This document shows positions 1-5,479 of a stretch of DNA of 7,286 nucleotides, in pieces. The notes beneath the pieces were generated by a model. The model was not told the origin of the DNA and did not search any database. It saw nothing but the letters and a program-made list of their open reading frames with translations. The stretch lies in assembly GCA_036568605.1 (NCBI GenBank), contig DATCSE010000158.1, positions 1 to 7,286 of the forward strand, given 5' to 3'. This DNA comes from DATCSE01 sp036568605 (GTDB lineage Bacteria > Pseudomonadota > Gammaproteobacteria > Burkholderiales > Burkholderiaceae_C). How positions within the stretch are numbered: position 1 is the stretch's first letter; each line of letters starts with the position of its first letter. The position numbers were made by a program, and so were the translations under genes.

Positions 1-475
1 CGCCCGTGGTCTTCTCGTAGTTCTCAAGCCACGCCGAGGCGGCGCTCTTGTCCGGGAAGCCTTCCTGCAGCACCTGGTTGTCGGCGATGCGGATCACGCT
101 GTGCTTGCGCTGCGGGCCCTTCCACTCGACGCGGTGCTTCGCGGCCGGCGCGGCGATGCGGTCGGTGTCATGGAACAAGTGCAGCTTGGCCATGTAGACC
201 TTGGCATAGTTGCGGCCGCCGTCGATCACGATCAACTCGGCCAGCCATGCGCCGGTCTCTTCGCGCACATCGATGCGGTCGAATTGCTGCAGCTGTGCCG
301 CGACGTGCGACCAGTAGGCCGGGTTGACGATGTCGGTCGGTAGCGTGCCCTCTTCGGCGTTGACGCAGAAATCGCGGCGCCACTGCTCGGCGAGCTGCAT
401 GCGCGTGGGCATCAAGGACACCTCGCGCTTGGTTTCGGGCTGGGCCGCTTCCGGCCGTTCCTGGATTGCTTCCAT
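1..475 (-). CDS. Conserved phage structural-module protein of unknown function, C-terminus cut by window edge
   Basis: The frame stays open from ATG at 473-475 to the left edge, giving 158 visible residues and no stop, so the gene is partial at its 3' end. The start is supported by AGAGGAG at 484-490 with 8 nt spacing. The first 20 residues are charged and look disordered. Residues about 50-100 form a compact segment (PAYWSHVAAQL, then FDRIDVREE, then AELIVIDGGRNYAKVY) that looks like alternating beta strands. Residues about 114-152 carry a second segment, RVEWKGPQRKHSVIR followed by VLQEGF and SAASAWLENY, resembling a short strand-turn-helix repeat. From memory, similar proteins follow the capsid genes of podovirus-like phages and are called hypothetical. 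Its position suggests a virion or head-completion role, but nothing in the sequence proves that. It lies just downstream of an intrinsic terminator. Confidence 0.8.
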   Translation of the reverse strand, partial: MEAIQERPEAAQPETKREVSLMPTRMQLAEQWRRDFCVNAEEGTLPTDIVNPAYWSHVAAQLQQFDRIDVREETGAWLAELIVIDGGRNYAKVYMAKLHLFHDTDRIAAPAAKHRVEWKGPQRKHSVIRIADNQVLQEGFPDKSAASAWLENYEKTTG

Positions 476-494
476 TCGATCCACTCCTCTGGTT

Positions 495-530
495 GAAGAA
501 AAAGGGCGGGACCCGCGTGAGCCCCGCCCT
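495..530 (-). terminator. Rho-independent terminator after the decoration gene
   Basis: Read on the minus strand, positions 530-519 (AGGGCGGGGCTC) pair with 514-503 (GGGTCCCGCCCT, read so that 514 is the first G) through 12 consecutive pairs, two of them G-U wobbles, around a four-base loop at 518-515 (ACGC). The last U of the stem runs into TTTTCTTC at 502-495. A GC-rich stem, tight loop and U-rich tail are the classical intrinsic terminator layout. It begins 24 nt after the stop codon of the decoration gene (555-557). The next gene's ribosome binding site begins 4 nt beyond the tail, leaving no room for a promoter between them, so the terminator probably acts as a partial attenuator. Confidence 0.85.
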
Positions 531-554
531 CGGCACTGCGAAGGCCTACGGCCC

Positions 555-944
555 TCAGTTGAACGTCGACGTGACCAGGCTGCCGGTGGACAGCGACGCG
601 CCGGCGGTCGAGACCGACACAATCGAGCCGATGAACGTGGTGACGGTCGAGCCGAGCGACGAGTACTGGCTACCCATCACGACGTCCCCGGCGCGCATCC
701 CGAGGTAGAAGCCATCGGAGAAGAAGTTCGACGCGACGATGTCGGTGGTGAGGTTGGTCGACGTGTAGAACCACAGGCCGCCGCCACCGCCGCCCGGGCC
801 GTTCGGGTTGTTGGCGGCCGTCGAGCCCTGCGTGGACAGGTACTCGGTCGAGCCTGACAGCGCCGGGTTGTTGGCCATCGGCGCGATGAGCTGCCGCGGC
901 GGGTTCGCCAGCGACGAGGATTGCGTGGTGCCGTAGTAGGACAT
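555..944 (-). CDS. Probable capsid decoration (head-stabilising) protein
   Basis: This 129-aa protein is Ser/Thr/Gly/Ala-rich and nearly free of charged residues. The ATG at 942-944 has AAGGAG at 952-957 with 7 nt spacing, and the gene starts 25 nt after the capsid stop. Residues 1-50 are polar and probably flexible. A six-glycine run (51-56) then joins them to the folded part, which begins LWFYTSTNLTTDIVASNFF and continues to LGMRAGDVVM at about 81-90. A short aromatic strand, a spacing helix ending in FF, and a (K/R)xGD(V/L) turn recall the small beta-rich proteins often encoded directly after phage major capsid genes. The C-terminus is again Ser/Thr/Val-rich beta-like sequence. I infer an outer-surface decoration role from position and this motif. 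A spike or fibre-type protein is the alternative. Confidence 0.72.
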   Translation of the reverse strand: MSYYGTTQSSSLANPPRQLIAPMANNPALSGSTEYLSTQGSTAANNPNGPGGGGGGLWFYTSTNLTTDIVASNFFSDGFYLGMRAGDVVMGSQYSSLGSTVTTFIGSIVSVSTAGASLSTGSLVTSTFN

Positions 945-969
945 GGTGTTGCTCCTTGAAGCTCAGGGC

Positions 970-1821
970 TCAGGCGTAGGCCGAGCCGTCGGCGGTGATC
1001 ACCACGACGCCGGTGTTCTGCAGCAGCAGGGCGCCCATGTACGCGCTCGCGCGCGCCCACGAGTAGTCCTGCTCCTCGTCGTAGCCGACCGGGCTCTGCA
1101 GCCCTGCCGTGTCGATCGCGTGGCCGGCGGCGGTCTTGTGGTACAGGAAGCTCTTCTCGCTCGAGGTGCCCTTGCCCGGCAGGTTCGGGTGCTCGATGAT
1201 CAAAGCGTTGCGCCAGCGGTAAGCCTGCGGCTTGTCCTTCCACGAGGCGTTGTCGCTCTTCGCGTACGGCCGCACGTCGACGTACTGCGCGTTCGCGAAC
1301 TCCGGCGCCTGCTCGAGGTAGGCCAGGAATGAAGGCTGGCACAGGAGCGTGATGTTCGAATCCCACGGCACCGATGCGTTGGAGAGCTTCGTGCGGCCGT
1401 TCTGGAACAGCGACACGTTCGGCACGATCGACGAGGAGCCGATCGCGACAGTGCCGGTGTTCAGCTGGTTGATGATGAGCTCGTCGATCTTGCGGTTGAT
1501 CACCGCCATCGTGCTCATCTGCATCACGGAGCGCTGGTTGCCCTGCGAGGCGAAGACGTTGAACCCGGTCTTGCGCACCAGGTCGTGCCATTCCTGCAGC
1601 GTGCAGGTGTTCTGCGCGAGGTTGTCGTTGCGCGCCGGGATGCGGCCGTTCAAGCCGCGGGTGACGGCCGCTGCGCCGCCGGAGCCGGCAACCAGGAAGA
1701 CGGCCTGCTGGCCCTTGATGACGGCCTCGGTGGTGACGGTCTCGCGCAGCAGCGACTGGTGCTGCTCGAACTGCGCGATGAACTCTTGTCGGTACTGGAT
1801 CTGGAATGCGCTGTCGCTCAT
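970..1821 (-). CDS. Major capsid protein
   Basis: This 283-aa protein forms the icosahedral shell. It matches a familiar phage capsid family. Diagnostic stretches are FQIQYRQEFIAQFEQ near the N-terminus, VTTEAVIKGQQAVFLVAGSG (29-48), LQEWHDLVRKTGFNVFASQG (75-94), HPNLPGKGTSSEKSFLYHK (211-229) and SPVGYDEEQDYSWARAS near the C-terminus. The family is expected to adopt the HK97-like fold; I see no protease or maturation cleavage signal, which agrees with a separate scaffold gene just upstream. The start chosen is ATG at 1819-1821, preceded by AAGGAG at 1830-1835 with 8 nt spacing. The frame remains open for 54 more codons to a TTG at 1983, but that extension has no ribosome binding site and low-complexity content, so I treat it as leader. 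The gene has its own long 5' leader and is followed by the decoration gene and a terminator, fitting high expression. Confidence 0.93.
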   Translation of the reverse strand: MSDSAFQIQYRQEFIAQFEQHQSLLRETVTTEAVIKGQQAVFLVAGSGGAAAVTRGLNGRIPARNDNLAQNTCTLQEWHDLVRKTGFNVFASQGNQRSVMQMSTMAVINRKIDELIINQLNTGTVAIGSSSIVPNVSLFQNGRTKLSNASVPWDSNITLLCQPSFLAYLEQAPEFANAQYVDVRPYAKSDNASWKDKPQAYRWRNALIIEHPNLPGKGTSSEKSFLYHKTAAGHAIDTAGLQSPVGYDEEQDYSWARASAYMGALLLQNTGVVVITADGSAYA

Positions 1822-1858
1822 GACGGACTCTCCTTGAAGGGACGACTGGTCGGAACCG

Positions 1859-1904
1859 TCGCTCGGGGTGTCCGTCACATGGCTGTTCGCTGGGGTGTCC
1901 TCAC
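1859..1904 (-). repeat. Imperfect direct repeat pair in the capsid leader
   Basis: On the minus strand GTGAGGACACCCCAGCGA (1904-1887) recurs as GTGACGGACACCCCGAGCGA (1878-1859). The second copy differs by two single-base insertions and is otherwise identical, and the copies are about 27 nt apart. The repeat lies in untranslated leader just upstream of the capsid ribosome binding site. It may be a degenerate tandem duplication or a paired protein/RNA-binding site. Confidence 0.6.
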
Positions 1905-1944
1905 GGGGCCAGCGGCCCGCCAACGGGGCCTTGCTACTCGGTAA

Positions 1945-1972
1945 GCAGGCCGCACTGTGCGTGCGGCCGTGC
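1945..1972 (-). other. Strong GC hairpin after the scaffold stop codon
   Basis: GGCCGCAC (1948-1955) and GTGCGGCC (1961-1968) are perfect inverted repeats around a five-base loop. Three more pairs (GCA 1945-1947 with TGC 1970-1972) form across a single bulged base at 1969. The stem starts 37 nt after the scaffold stop. On the minus strand it is followed by TTACC and not by a U-run, so it is a poor intrinsic terminator. It could instead be an RNA-processing or mRNA-stabilising structure at the boundary between scaffold and capsid messages. Confidence 0.55.
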
Positions 1973-2008
1973 TGATCCGTCAAAGACTTGTGTCGAGTTT
2001 GTTCAGAA

Positions 2009-3016
2009 TCAAGCTGCGCGCTTCTTCATCTGCATCTCGGCATCGATGAGCTCGCGGTAGCGGGACTGCATCTTCTCGTCCTTGTCGTAGCCGGCGCGGT
2101 CCTCGCGCATGCGCTTCTCGATCGTCGCCTTCTCGTCGGCGATGCCCTTCATCGGATCGCCGCCGGCCGGCACGACCACCCCTGCGGGGTTCGCGGCCAG
2201 CGCCACCCCCAGCAGCATGCGCAGCACGCCGGGGTGGTTGGCGATCATGGTGCCGTCGGCCAGTCGGCCGCTGAGCACCAGGTCCTTCACGTCCTGCGGC
2301 CCGGAGGCGTTCAGCAGGTTGTGGATCATCGTGATGTTGCGGCGGAACTCGGGCCCCCACTCGCCACGCAGCTCGTCCTCGCCGGTGCTCTTCTGCGCTT
2401 CGTCGCGCTCGAAACGCGCCTCCTCGGCCTTGGTCTGCATCTCGCGGAACACCTTGACGCTCGCCTTGACCTGCTCGGGCGTCTGGTTCGTCGCATGCGC
2501 CTGCTCGAGCAGCAGCTTGCCGAAGGCTGCCTCGTTTTCCTTAAAGGCAAGGTCACCCAGGTCGTACTTGTCGGCGGATTCGGGGATGCCAAGCGCCTTA
2601 CGGTACTCGGCCACCTCCTCTGTGGTCGCGTTCTTGCCCAGCACTGGGCGCAGCTCGCCGCTCGAGATCTTGGCCTGCGCCGCGAACAGGGCGGCCACCG
2701 CCGCCTCGGGGGAGGCGTAGCGCTGCAGCCGGGCGAGTGCCTTCTCGTCGGTCTTGGCGATGTTCTGCCGCCAGTCCTGCGGCCAGTAGCCTTCCTCCTT
2801 CGAGGCCGGTGCGGGGGCCGGTCCTGCGGCTGGCGCGCTGGCGGCTGGTGCGGGAGATGCCGCCGGCGCTGCAGCGGACGCGGCAGGCGCGGTGGCCGGT
2901 GCAGGCGCCGCGGGAGCGGATGCAGCAGCGGGTGCTGCAGCTGGCGCTGCCCCGCCACCGCCGCTACCGTCGTCTGCGTCAGCGGGTCGGCGCAGGATGG
3001 GGTGTCGGATCAGCAT
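2009..3016 (-). CDS. Capsid scaffolding protein
   Basis: This 335-aa protein probably guides coat subunits during procapsid assembly and leaves before DNA packaging. Residues 1-17 are a short charged head. Residues 18-72 are an almost pure Gly then Ala/Pro low-complexity linker. From about 75 the sequence becomes structured: YWPQDWRQNIAKTDEKALARL, then SPEAAVAALFAAQAKISSG, then a long charged helical region (about 155-225). The basic C-terminus (about 293-335) with MREDRAGYDKDEKMQSRY and RELIDAEMQ is the sort of helical tail that binds coat protein in scaffolds. No protease motif is visible. The ATG at 3014-3016 has GAGGAGG at 3024-3030 with 7 nt spacing, and the gene overlaps the end of the preceding small gene by 38 nt. 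Location between portal and major capsid genes strongly supports the call. Confidence 0.85.
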   Translation of the reverse strand: MLIRHPILRRPADADDGSGGGGAAPAAAPAAASAPAAPAPATAPAASAAAPAASPAPAASAPAAGPAPAPASKEEGYWPQDWRQNIAKTDEKALARLQRYASPEAAVAALFAAQAKISSGELRPVLGKNATTEEVAEYRKALGIPESADKYDLGDLAFKENEAAFGKLLLEQAHATNQTPEQVKASVKVFREMQTKAEEARFERDEAQKSTGEDELRGEWGPEFRRNITMIHNLLNASGPQDVKDLVLSGRLADGTMIANHPGVLRMLLGVALAANPAGVVVPAGGDPMKGIADEKATIEKRMREDRAGYDKDEKMQSRYRELIDAEMQMKKRAA

Positions 3017-3308
3017 TTTCGGCCCTCCTCAGGGATGAAAGATCGGCGTTGAACAAGCCGACGATCAGGTCGGCCACGAAAAGACGACCGAGGGCGAACG
3101 CCGTGTCGCGCTCGGTCGAGTGGTACGGGAAGTGCGCCTTGCCGCAGGCCTCGCGCACGATCCACTGCAGCGCGATGCGCTGCTGGTGCTCCGATGCCAC
3201 GCCGTTGTGCAGCGCCTTGACCGCAGTGGCCACGGCCAGCGGAACTTCTGGCATCGCGTCGGCGGCCGGTCTCTCGAGCGCCTTGAGCTTCGTGGGCTTG
3301 GTGGTCAT
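2979..3308 (-). CDS. Small Bbp19-like phage protein
   Basis: This 109-aa protein lies between portal and scaffold, the usual place of the Bbp19 type of small protein named after Bordetella phage BPP-1. The recognisable part is residues about 26-88: ATAVKALHNG, then RIALQWIVREACG, then HSTERDTAFALGRLFVADLI and a short terminal hydrophobic helix. The pattern of a helix, an acidic turn, a TAFxxGRxxV motif and a final helix is what I remember of this family, whose function is not established. Residues 1-22 and the Pro/Thr-rich tail (99-109) look disordered. The ATG lies 3 nt after the portal stop with no convincing ribosome binding site, implying translation by coupling to the portal. Its last 38 nt overlap the scaffold start in another frame. 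Gene existence is more certain than the family name. Confidence 0.75.
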   Translation of the reverse strand: MTTKPTKLKALERPAADAMPEVPLAVATAVKALHNGVASEHQQRIALQWIVREACGKAHFPYHSTERDTAFALGRLFVADLIVGLFNADLSSLRRAENADPTPHPAPTR

Positions 3309-3311
3309 CCG

Positions 3312-4952
3312 TCAGGCTGCTGCAGGCGCGGCGACCGCCGCTGGCGCCATGCCGCTCTGGCCGATGTTCTTGGCGACATTGGAGGCCTGCTCAAGGTTCG
3401 CGAGCGTTGCCTGCTTCTGCTGCGCGGCTTCCTGATCCTTCTTGCGCTGCTGCACCTGGGCCTCGCTGAAGAGCCAGCGCGCCGGCACGCCGATGCCCAT
3501 CAGCGCGTCGCGCAGCGCGATCTCAGCCTTCGGCACCAGCGCGCACGACGGATCGAGCGCCACCGCTTCGCCGATGATGGTCTGCGCCTGCTGGAACTTC
3601 TGGCCCTTCATCTCCTCGACGGCGTCGTGCAGAGGACTCTCGAAGCTGAAGTCGATCTCGGCGCCCTGCAGCTTCTTCGGCCAGGATGTCGGGTTGCCGA
3701 AGCCGCCGTTGCGCCACATCAGCTCGAATGTCTCCTCGCAGATCGCGGCGTTGTACTCGTCCTCCATCGGCTCGAAGATCGGCAGCGCGTTGCGGATGTA
3801 CTGCTGGACCCGCTGCCCCACCTCGTAGGCGGTCATCTCGGGCGCGCGCTCCGGCAGCGACAGCGCGTTCAGGAAGAACGCCGAGTGCAGCATGGCACGC
3901 GTGTCCTGGTTCATCTGCAGGCCGAAGTTGAAGCCGCGGAAGTCCTGCGCGATCGGACGCAGCGCCTCGCCCAGCCGCTCGTCGTACTCCGCGTCGACGT
4001 AGGTCACGCCGCCGGCGTACAGCGCCATGTCCGAGCGGATCACGTCCTGAACCGCGACCATCGGGGGACTCGTGGCTTTCTCGCCGGCCTCCAGCAGGGT
4101 GAAGGTCATCGCCTGCAGCAGCCGTGCATCCGGCAGCGCCGCGACGGTCGCCGGCGAGTACGAGTACTGCACACCGGAGACGGTCTGCCAGCGCGGGATC
4201 ACGTAGTGCTTGCCCCAGATCGGAGTGGCATCCATCAGCTGGTCGTGCTGGGTGTCGTACCAGAGCGACCAGCGCGGTCGGCCGCGGGCGTTGTCGTCGT
4301 ACATGTCCGCTTCGACGACCAGGTGCAGGCAGTCCACCTCGGCGAATGGCTGCTTCTCGAGCATGCGGGTCACGCTGTCGTGAACGCGATCGCGGAAGGT
4401 TCTCTTCAGCGTCTGCGCCGTCGGCTTCCAGCGACGCGCCACGAAGCCGATCTTGCCGAGCTCGTTCTCCTGCCAGCACATGTCGCGCAGGTGCCAGCAG
4501 CGGTACAGCAGCCCGTCGTGATCGCGGTTGAGTTCGACGCTGATCGCACACTGGCCGAAGGCGGCGAAGTCGTGATCGCCCTCCTTCGTGGCGCGCGTGA
4601 AGAGGGCGTGCGGGTCGTACATCGCGCGCCGCTGCGTCTCGGTGAACCACTCCAGGAACGCGCGGACCTCGATGTCCTCCAGGTCCTTGGGCGTGTAACG
4701 GCGCGCGGCGTGGAACCATGGCTTGGCCGTCGGACGCAGCATCGTGCCGAACTGGTTACCCAGGTCGCGCCGGCACTGGATCGGGTACGAACTCATCAGG
4801 TTCGCGGCGAAGTCCGTTCCCATCGAGCGGCGGATCGTGAAGTCCGCGCGCTCGGGGTAGAAGTTGTCGGCGATCTCCTGATGCAGAGAGGTCAGCGGGA
4901 ACTTCTTCGTGAAGAGCTCGTCCGCGAGATCGCGCAGCTGCTTGATGTTCAC
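3312..4952 (-). CDS. Portal protein (podovirus head-to-tail connecting protein)
   Basis: This 546-aa protein would form the dodecameric ring at one capsid vertex, through which DNA is packaged and to which the short tail attaches. Length and sequence fit the Head-tail connecting protein family of podoviruses. The N-terminal helix contains LHQEIADNFYPERADF (about 24-39). A central region has EGDHDFAAFGQCAISVE and RCWHLRDMCW, followed by an alpha-rich stem with LNALSLPERAPEMTAYEVGQR. Near the C-terminus FSEAQVQQRKKDQEAAQQ (from about 495) starts a Gln/Lys-rich coiled helix, and the last 15 residues are Ala/Pro-rich. The start codon is GTG (4950-4952), two bases after the stop of the preceding gene. 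Only a weak G-rich stretch lies upstream, so initiation probably relies on coupling. The family's usual length supports this start, and the next in-frame ATG would remove about 40 residues of conserved N-terminus. Confidence 0.93.
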   Translation of the reverse strand: MNIKQLRDLADELFTKKFPLTSLHQEIADNFYPERADFTIRRSMGTDFAANLMSSYPIQCRRDLGNQFGTMLRPTAKPWFHAARRYTPKDLEDIEVRAFLEWFTETQRRAMYDPHALFTRATKEGDHDFAAFGQCAISVELNRDHDGLLYRCWHLRDMCWQENELGKIGFVARRWKPTAQTLKRTFRDRVHDSVTRMLEKQPFAEVDCLHLVVEADMYDDNARGRPRWSLWYDTQHDQLMDATPIWGKHYVIPRWQTVSGVQYSYSPATVAALPDARLLQAMTFTLLEAGEKATSPPMVAVQDVIRSDMALYAGGVTYVDAEYDERLGEALRPIAQDFRGFNFGLQMNQDTRAMLHSAFFLNALSLPERAPEMTAYEVGQRVQQYIRNALPIFEPMEDEYNAAICEETFELMWRNGGFGNPTSWPKKLQGAEIDFSFESPLHDAVEEMKGQKFQQAQTIIGEAVALDPSCALVPKAEIALRDALMGIGVPARWLFSEAQVQQRKKDQEAAQQKQATLANLEQASNVAKNIGQSGMAPAAVAAPAAA

Positions 4953-4954
4953 GA

Positions 4955-5479
4955 TCAGCCCCCGAGCTTCCCGGACCCGCTGTCCGTCAGGATCGTCGAG
5001 GCGCGGCCGCGCCGCTCGGTCGCATCGATGATGGCCTTCTTCCTCGCGGCTTCCTGAGCCTGGGCGTCCGGCATCGGCTGGACAGGCGGAAGGCCCGGTT
5101 GCTTGGGCGCCATGGCAGCCTGAATCGCCGCAGAAGTCGCGGCACCCGCGGCCGCTTTCCCAGCGGTCCCGAGAATCGAACTACCGCCCGCTGCCGCGCC
5201 AGCACCTGCAGCGGCGCCGCCGACCCCAGCCGAACTGGCTCCATAGCCCGCTGTTCCGACTGCCGATTCAATCAGTGCAGCATTCGTCGCGCCGGCCGCT
5301 GCACCGCCGCCCGCTGCGGCAGCAGCCGCGCCGGCACCTTCCGCAGCGGCTGCGCCGCCTGCGGCCGCTGCAGTGCCGCCTGCCGCAGCAGCGCCGGCGC
5401 CTTCAGCCGCTCCTGCTGCTGCACCAGCAGCGCCCGCTTCCGTGAAATAGGTGCCGACCAGCGCAAAGGTTTCAGGCAT
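4955..5479 (-). CDS. Ala/Gly-rich protein with C-terminal GRASTILT tail, function unknown
   Basis: The start is ATG at 5477-5479, supported by GAGGAGG at 5486-5492 with 6 nt spacing; it overlaps the stop of the preceding gene by 8 nt. The frame is open upstream to 5566, but that extension is Arg/Ser-rich shadow sequence. The 174-aa product has a short head (MPETFALVGTYFTEAG). About 105 residues of nearly pure Ala/Gly (15-120) follow, with many GxxxG and GAAAG spacings resembling glycine zippers. A Pro-rich linker (125-138) leads to a basic helix (about 140-157), and the end is ERRGRASTILTDSGSG with a KLGG terminus. I have seen similar GR(A/S)STIL-type tails on small phage proteins near terminase and portal genes, and T7 gp7.3 ends in a loosely comparable basic Gly/Ser tail. 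A minor virion or ejection-related role is possible but unproven. Confidence 0.75.
   Translation of the reverse strand: MPETFALVGTYFTEAGAAGAAAGAAEGAGAAAAGGTAAAAGGAAAAEGAGAAAAAAGGGAAAGATNAALIESAVGTAGYGASSAGVGGAAAGAGAAAGGSSILGTAGKAAAGAATSAAIQAAMAPKQPGLPPVQPMPDAQAQEAARKKAIIDATERRGRASTILTDSGSGKLGG

Larger units (their letters stand above)
1822..2008 (-). promoter_or_regulatory. Structured 187-nt leader between scaffold and capsid genes
   Basis: This is the longest noncoding stretch in the window. In transcript order it contains a GC hairpin at 1945-1972, two overlapping GGCCC/GGGCC hairpins that compete for the arm at 1914-1918, an imperfect direct repeat (1887-1904 and 1859-1878), and the capsid ribosome binding site at 1830-1835. 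I looked for a sigma70 promoter and found only a TTGACG-like element (1978-1983) without a credible -10 box at proper spacing, so I do not call one. A phage-specific promoter or an RNA-processing site that lets the capsid message be made or stabilised separately is plausible. No standalone small gene with a ribosome binding site is visible. Confidence 0.5.

Noticed and set aside
677..1591. 304-codon minus-strand frame inside the capsid and decoration genes
   Set aside because: It is an alternative frame of the major capsid and decoration genes, with Arg/Ala/Pro-rich shadow composition and no support for a start site.
1955..1983. Possible sigma70 promoter (TTGACG at 1978-1983) ahead of the capsid gene
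   Set aside because: No TATAAT-like element occurs 16-18 nt downstream; the sequence there is the GC-rich hairpin.
1988..3052. 354-codon plus-strand frame opposite the scaffold gene
   Set aside because: Its Cys/Gly/Arg-rich end is the complement of the scaffold's Ala/Pro tract, and no ribosome binding site or family resemblance is seen.
3120..5057. 645-codon open frame on the plus strand opposite the portal gene
   Set aside because: It is antisense to a clearly recognised portal gene, is rich in Arg/Leu/Val/His as expected of a GC-rich shadow frame, shows no known motif, and runs across several gene boundaries of the opposite strand.
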